This document shows, piece after piece, positions 57,278 through 64,000 of a stretch of DNA of 64,000 bases (positions are counted from its first letter, which is position 1; each line of letters starts with the position of its first letter). Made by a program: the position numbers and the translations under genes. The stretch is from the NCBI GenBank assembly GCA_036346355.1, contig CM070570.1, positions 6,518,649 to 6,582,648 on the forward strand. Direction: 5' to 3'. The notes beneath the pieces are model-generated. The model did no database searches, was not told where the DNA came from, and saw only the letters and a list, made by a program, of their open reading frames with translations. This DNA is from Rhipidocladum racemiflorum. Its lineage: Eukaryota; Streptophyta; Magnoliopsida; Poales; Poaceae.

Positions 57278-60200
57278 TGTAACATCCCTGAATTAATTAA
57301 ACAGTAAAAATAAAATATTTAAATGTGAATTTGATTTATTAATATCTTTCAGCAAATTTAAAAGCTTTTGTTAAAAGATAATTGAATTCCTGAAATTAGA
57401 AGAAGAAAAAGTTACAGAAGAAAATGGTAAGAAGATAAAATAAACCAATTGCCATCTGCTGATCAGTAACAATCATTGTAAAGGATTGAATCAAAGAATT
57501 GAACTGCAACACAAATTTTATTGATACATCGTAGTTCACATTTACAATACATAGGAAATACAAAAATCTTTATAAAGACATACAAGTCACTGGAGTTACA
57601 ACTCAATACAATCATTTGATTACATATGCAATTACAATTACAACTCACATAACTATCCAATTACATATTTGGTTACAAATTACATCTCAAAAAGTAAATT
57701 ACAAAACTACAAGCTTCAGCTCCTGTGCTGAGTTGATCTGCATTTGAGAACCTGCAAATTAAATTGTTTACGTATGAGATTAAGCATAAAGCAAATAAAT
57801 TAAATACAATAAATGAATAGAGAAAGAATTGCCGTCAGCTAAGTTGAATCGCTCAGTGAGGTACCCTAGATTGTCCGGGGGCCAATCTGGCTCCTCTCGC
57901 GATTAGATTTGCATCACTCGGCAATTTGCAAACCTGTTTAAGCCGTAGACGCGATTATTTAGAAAATATCGCGAGGTAGAAATATTTCACCTCAGTAAAA
58001 CAGTAAAAGACCACAGTAGAAAAGATAAGCCTCGGCACTGTGCCCATAGGTCAGCCCAACACATTCCAGATTCAACCGAAACACCCCAGAGCTCAGCTCT
58101 TTCCAGAACTACCACGCAACCCAAATTAGAACCAGAGTATACACAGACCAGGTCGGCAGCCACAGGGATGATATTTAGACCACAATATTAAAGCATTTTA
58201 TATGATGGAGATAAAGCAACCCAACCGAAATCACCAGAAGACTTGAGACCAAAGCATAGTACGCCAAGCCTGAGCCAAAGACTAAAGCTAAGACCAAGGC
58301 CATTACTAATGCACTGACGGGTAATAAATATGCCATCAGTCCAGCCGCAATAAGCAAGCCACCAGGCTAACCATGCCGAAGAAAACCCCAAATCAATCAA
58401 GCACAAAGGCTCCAGAACCGCCACGATACCAAGCCCAACGAAACATCCAGGACAATGCCCACCAAAGAAGTTGTATTGATCTTAAAGCCAAAATCATTGG
58501 TGACAAGTTGAACAAGTGAGCAATTAATCCAGCCGTAAAGACCAAGCCATTAGGCTCTGCCTTCACACCCTGTGGCAAAATACACTACCAAGGACTATAT
58601 AAGTCACCTAAGCCCTCATATCACTATCAACATCCATACAACTCAAAGAAAGCCTCAGGAAGCCATCCAAGAAGATCATAGAAGAGTAGACCTCCAGAAA
58701 AGTTACCACTGAACCAGCAAGGAAGAGAGTAGTCAGGAAGGTTAAGTTCCAAACGCAGATCCAGGAACAATCGGTGGAAAGAAAGGAGAAATCAAGCTGA
58801 GCAAATATTCATCCCTTTTTCACAAGTAAGCTTCCACGAGTTCGATTCTATTAAAAGCATCATAGCGTATCCAGTAAGTATGGATATGAAGCTAGATTAG
58901 AAAATGACAGTAGAAAGACAAAGGAAAAGTAGAAGAGAAGTGGCCTCAGTTTTTATGCATAACAAAACTTCGAGGGTTGCGTCATGCGTCCCCGCTGATT
59001 TGCAAATACTCCCCCGGCGTAATGCAAATCAGGGTCGTCGCCATAACACCATCCAACTCGTAAATTGGTTAATGCACGAATCATCACGGACCAAAAGGGG
59101 CATAATCCACTTTTAAGACATGGTATCAATTTCATCATTTACCATGTAAATCAGTCTATCTCGAAACTCTGTCATCATGTTGTAACTAAGCATTTAGATC
59201 ATCAAAGCACGGCCTAGTATCAAATTTATCATTTACTAAGCCAATCCATCCTTAAATAAAGTACTCCCACAAATATTCATAGATCATGACACTCAGTTCT
59301 TCAGTTCGTATACTCAGATCATGATCCATCAATATATAGTCATGGTCATTAAACGATCAATGGCATCAAAACCATTGTCTGCCACCTAAACAAATTAAAG
59401 CCACTGTCAACACACACTGAATCTATGTTCAAGAATCATTACAGATTAGGGCAAGAAATCAATCCATGTAAGCCAACTATGCATATAACCGTTTTCCAAT
59501 GCATCAGGGCATAGCACAAATCAATCATCTAGACAGGACAGTAACAAGCATAAAAGGATCTCGTTTATTCCTGTAACATAATTCTAACCCCTCTTCATTT
59601 CAAGCATGAACATGAATAGCAGGCACACAAAAGAAGTATTTACTACCTTAGGCTTTCACAGTTCAATAGAGTCCATTATGTATATAAATATATATTGGCC
59701 TTTGTAGCTCAATGGGATACAACATAAAGAAAACGCTAGTCACTCATCAATCGAGATATGTATCAGGTTAATATTACACGATGGCCTGAACATCTATTTT
59801 GAGTAAGAGTTGTGTAACCTGTTGCTTCATCCATATGGACTCATAAAGAATCGGATGCAAAAGATTAAGCGTACTATAGAATAGCATATTACAGCTTTGT
59901 GTTTCTACACAACGATTCTTATAGGGTAATTGTATTCAAAGCATGCAATACCTATCCATATACTACCTGACCATAAAATACAAGGTTGGCAGCACATAAG
60001 GTCCTCAAGAATTCAATATGATATCTAAATATAGATGACAATGCATCCAATCATACGCTGACCACAATTGCATTTTTAGCATAGAAGATTCATGAAACCT
60101 TTACACTACACAGTTTATAATATTACCATAAACAATTTGCGTATCAGGGAAATGCTCACAACAACCACCCTCAGAATGAAATTATCATTCATAAAGTTTA

Positions 60201-60826
60201 CCTCTGTGTTTTATCACATCATGAACCATATTTAGCCAATCAGCTAGACTATCAAAATAAAAATTAAGAAGGAGGGAGGAATTACTTAGCTCTTGAAAAG
60301 GGGGGAATAAACCCTAGCAATAGCCGAGCCATAGCCGAATGGTGTTAGTCTACTGTAGCCGCCAATGTTGGAGAAACCCCAAATCCCAGAGGCGACAACC
60401 CAGAAAGGGGAAGAGGTGAAGGATTAGGTAAAGAGGAGAAAAAGTGAGCAAAGGAAATGAAGGTAGCGAGAGATACTTAGCTCAGACGGAGGAAGCATAG
60501 GGAGATCCGAAACCGGGGGCTAGACGGAGGATACCCACGGAGTCAGATCCGAACAGATCAGAGATCGGGGCATTAGCCCTAGGGCGCGGCAGCTAGGGCA
60601 AAGGACCGGCGCAAGGGCGGCGCGCGCGAGGAAGACCCGGCGACGGGCGATTGGCCTGAGGCGCAGCGCTGGAGTGGAGCCGACGGAGGCAGAGACGGCA
60701 AGGAGCCAGAGGAGGCTGGACAAATTAGCGTCGGCACCGGCCAAAGACCAGAACGAGTGGAGACATGAGAAATGGGGGAGAGACTAGCAAAAGTCTCTGG
60801 AAGGAGATGGGTTTGGTTAACCGAAC
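57278..60826 (-). mobile_element. Large gypsy-like LTR fragment, minus orientation
   Basis: The left border TGTAACATCCC reads GGGATGTTACA on the minus strand, a plausible LTR 3' end. Just inside, on the minus strand, are an AATAAA and a GTGTTGCAGTTC block. They correspond to the AATATATTTA...CTGTTGCAGCACTTTG area near the end of LTR-like segment A. At the right, 60,280-60,790 is a GC-rich, minus-strand pyrimidine-biased leader. It stops where another LTR starts at 60,827, so the U3 is probably displaced beyond the window. A plus-strand TATATAAG word at 58,592 leaves the orientation less certain. Confidence 0.5.
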
Positions 60827-63800
60827 TGTAACACCCCAAAATTTTACTTTTCCTAAATTCATGTGTGATTTGGCACTTTGGTGAATTTTTGGAATTTTCT
60901 GGAATTTATTTGGATTTATTTGGAGTTTATTTGAATTTATTCCATTTTGAAATAATTGAAGAATTTAATTTTGCAAATAAATTTTTGTTGGAAATATTTT
61001 ATTTGAGTCCATAATGATCCAAAGTATTTTCCAGAATTTTTTCTGGAATTTTTCTGAGTCATTTGCTATTTTTAATGAATTAAATGAATTACTAGGAATT
61101 ATTTTAAATATTAAATCATTGAAAATCAAACTCGGTCAAGCATCGTTTCATCCGACCGAGCCCGAAGTCGATTGTGGTTCGAGTCCGACCTTGTTAATGG
61201 ACTCGACCGAACTCCACTCCTAACTCCTAATCAATCCCAACCGTTGGATCAAGATCCAACGGCCGAGATCCGCCGAATTCGACCCGAGCCAGCCCGGACC
61301 GACCCGTCGCGCCTGCACGATCGGTGGGCCGCTTGATCGCGCCACGTGGACGGCCGCGACATGTTGCCTCCGGCCGAGTCCCAGCCGACTCGCCGCGAGG
61401 CGCCGCTGACCGATTAGGTTCCGCCGAGCACGCCCCGGCTATTTAATGCCGGATCGCACTCGGGATCGCCATCCCACGCCGGGTCTCAAACCCTAGCTCA
61501 CGCCGCTAGATCCCCACCGCTCGCTGCTATTGCTCGCCGGAGTTGGTAAAGCACTCGCCGCCGCCGCTTCGCCACAATGCCTGGCCATCCTCCGCCGACA
61601 AGTTGACTTGCATCTGCATCCCTATGCCAAGGCGCACCTGCGTTTACCATCCACTTTCACGGAGGGGCCTCGCAGTCATGCCGGGCGGCGTGGTCATCGC
61701 CATCGCCCCGGCCAAGAAGTCGACGCTATTGCTGCCGCCTCGAGCTATCTCACTGGTCTGATCAAGATCGCACGATTCAGATCTTGCCACGACATCGCAC
61801 GGGTGAGGTTTCTATTTATCTCTAGATTCAATCTCAACCATTGATCTAAATCCAACGGTTCCAGCATTAAATCGCTGCTCACCCCAAACGCTGCGAACAC
61901 CGTGATTCAATCTCAAAGCCGCGATTTTCAAATCAACGGCCTAGATTCAGCCACGCGGCTGTAAGGCCAACCGTCCCTGTCGGGCCACAACAGAGAACGT
62001 GAGCCTTCTCGACATCGGGCCCAGATGTCAGCCGCGCCAATGAATCGCACCATGACGTCACGATGACGCCATGGCGCCCAAGATGTCGCTGGTCCCTCTA
62101 CTGCGGCACGACGCCAAGAATGACGCCACAAAGGACCCCACCGTCCGACCGGGTTTGAGCTCACGACGCTCGATGACGCTACCCGAAAGTGGACCCACAT
62201 GTCGGGCCTCTACGTGGAGCCGTGGACCGAGTCCACCGTGAGACCCAGAGCTGACCAAGTCCATGGACTCACTGACGCCACCACCAATCGAGTCGACACG
62301 TGTCCATGCCGACGCACAATTAATTTCCGAAAAAAGAAAATGATTTAATAAATCGGTTTAATAATTGATTTGAATTTCAAAACTTCAAACGCTATAACTT
62401 TTATGCTTCAACTCCGATTCGAGCGATTCAAATTTCTAAATTTGTATAAAATTGAGATCTACCTAAATATAAATTTTATTTAATTTTTGGACTAAAGTTT
62501 TTCTCTGTAATATTATTTAATTGATTATTTAAACTTTAAATAATCATAACTTTTGGCGCTTTAACTCCAAATTTGATTTATCTCCAGCTTCTAAAATCCG
62601 TAAAATTATGTTCTCTCTGTTTATGGATTTTATTTGGAGTTTTGGGATCTTTTGCCTAGTGTTTATTTGTGTATTTGCTATTTGCACGCTTTTACGAGTA
62701 GACGTTGAATGCCTGGAAGGATTCGAAGGAGAAGTGTTGACTCGTGATCCAACTCTGACCAAGAGCAAAGTACTTTTGAAGGCAAGTTGTGCTTTGACCA
62801 TATTGATCCTATTTCAAATCTATTTTGATTTAAACTATCGTGATGCTAGTTCAATTAGAAAGATACTTTGTTTAAACATGGGGGTTAGATAAACACCAAT
62901 TTGCTATATGACACCTTGATTATCTAAGTATGTGCCATGACCCTTTGTCACCCTAGTTGTGGTTTACTAGTTGGACATCATTAAATTGCTAAACAGGGTT
63001 TAGACCACAGTATATCGCTTAGACGTGCTCGCGACATGATTTTTGGACAATCAAATGCTAATATGGACTTAATGATATATTGAACCCTGCTTTTGGAAAA
63101 GTATCATGATGTTGATTTAGACGCATGGTAATCAACTAGGTTTGATAAACGCCGACCGGGCATGTGGCAAGAGTAATCAGTGGGCAGTGGCATTGGGAGT
63201 GTTGATTTGGTTTTCTGGTAGTCTTGCCCTGGTCACTCTAAGGACTTAACCTTGCAAGCCTTTGAACTCGGGTCATACTTGCAACCACATGGTCGGAATG
63301 GGACGCCTAGTTGACTAAGTCGCTAAGGACTCACTTGTGGAGCCTCAGTGGTGTCGCTTACACCGCTTGTGTGATTGCACGGGGAGCGATCGTGCTGTGG
63401 CCAGTACCCATCTAACGGTGTGTTGGTCCCATACTTCGCCTTGGCTACGTGGAAGGGATGGTGTAGAGCACGAACCGAGAGGACCACCTCGTGGTTGTTT
63501 GAGGCTTCAAAAGGCTTTGTTACTGAACTCGCCTTTGTGGTGTTTGACTCAGATCTTGTGGGTAAAGTGCATAACCTCTCGCAGAGTGTAGAATCTATTT
63601 GAATAGCCGTCCACTGTGATCGACAATGCTCTGGGAATTACAAATAAGGGTTGGGACTTTCTCAAAATAACTTGGATTTGAAAAGTTGGGTTGGTTTAAC
63701 AAAAAGAAGATGATGGAAATATGGTTTAGGATGGGGAAAATGTTTGTTAAACTTTGAAAAGTTATTTATGCTTTACTTATTTCTACCGCTTTCTAATCTA

Positions 63801-64000
63801 CTTCTATTACTTGTCAAAGCTGTTTACCAAATATACCTTGAGCTATTCCTTTGTACCAAGCCATGCATGTAGTATATTAGCTTGCATTCTCGTGCATGAC
63901 TTGCAGTACTCACCCTTGCCTCGACACAATACCGCTTGAAGAGGAGATTACGCCTGGGCTGGGGAGGATTTCCAAGAAGACCCGCTACTTAGGGGATGCG
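60827..64000 (+). mobile_element. Gypsy-like LTR, plus orientation, runs off the window
   Basis: Starts TGTAACACCCCAAAATTTTAC. It has an AT-rich segment, then a GC-rich promoter area with CCAACGGTTGGATC-like repeats, CTATTTAAT at 61,439 and a leader with AAACCCTAGC (61,489-61,498). An AT-rich middle follows, then TTGCAGTACTCACCCTTGCC near 63,901, the late block also seen in the other LTRs. More than 3.17 kb is visible and the end is not. The left flank CGAAC is one half of an expected target duplication. Confidence 0.65.
61439..61447 (+). promoter_or_regulatory. TATA-like box of the 60,827 LTR
   Basis: CTATTTAAT in a GGCTATTTAATGCCGG context, about 610 bp from the LTR start and about 50 bp upstream of an AAACCCTAG leader word. 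Confidence 0.5.

Overview
The window is plant nuclear DNA, most likely from a grass. The evidence is GT-AG introns, GC-rich coding exons set in AT-rich flanks, two WRKY transcription factor genes, and dense LTR retrotransposons and MITEs. No bacterial, organellar or viral gene organisation was seen.

Layout. About 1-3,550 is repeat-like DNA with one CACTA-type end. A Ty1-copia element with both LTRs and a perfect target duplication occupies 3,556-10,567, but its reading frames are wrecked. At 10,776-13,966 lie the exons of a plant cysteine oxidase-like gene that looks decayed. From 15,424 to 19,979 there is a MULE-type MITE and two diverged LTR-like segments. Two hAT-type non-autonomous elements sit at 22,797 and 23,461, followed by the 5' half of a second copia element (24,577-27,130). 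After small MITEs comes an apparently intact five-exon group IIb WRKY gene (31,864-34,028, plus strand). Next are a non-autonomous CACTA element carrying a foldback insertion (35,360-37,707) and the frameshifted remains of an NT-C2 domain gene on the minus strand (38,455-40,036). Positions 42,193-50,840 hold a three-level nest: a large solo LTR, inside it a hAT-type element, inside that another solo LTR. A two-exon group IIc WRKY gene with the variant heptapeptide WRKYGKK lies at 53,171-53,896 (minus strand). The right end consists of large gypsy-like LTR sequence in both orientations.

How it fits together. Only the two WRKY genes look able to make full-length proteins. They belong to different WRKY groups, point in opposite directions and are separated by about 19 kb of transposons, so there is no sign of an operon-like or clustered pathway. 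The other two genic remnants appear to be pseudogenes. Most of the interest is structural: well-marked insertion boundaries give a relative order of insertions. I found no previously undescribed multi-gene system. Similarity statements come from reading the sequence, not from database searches.
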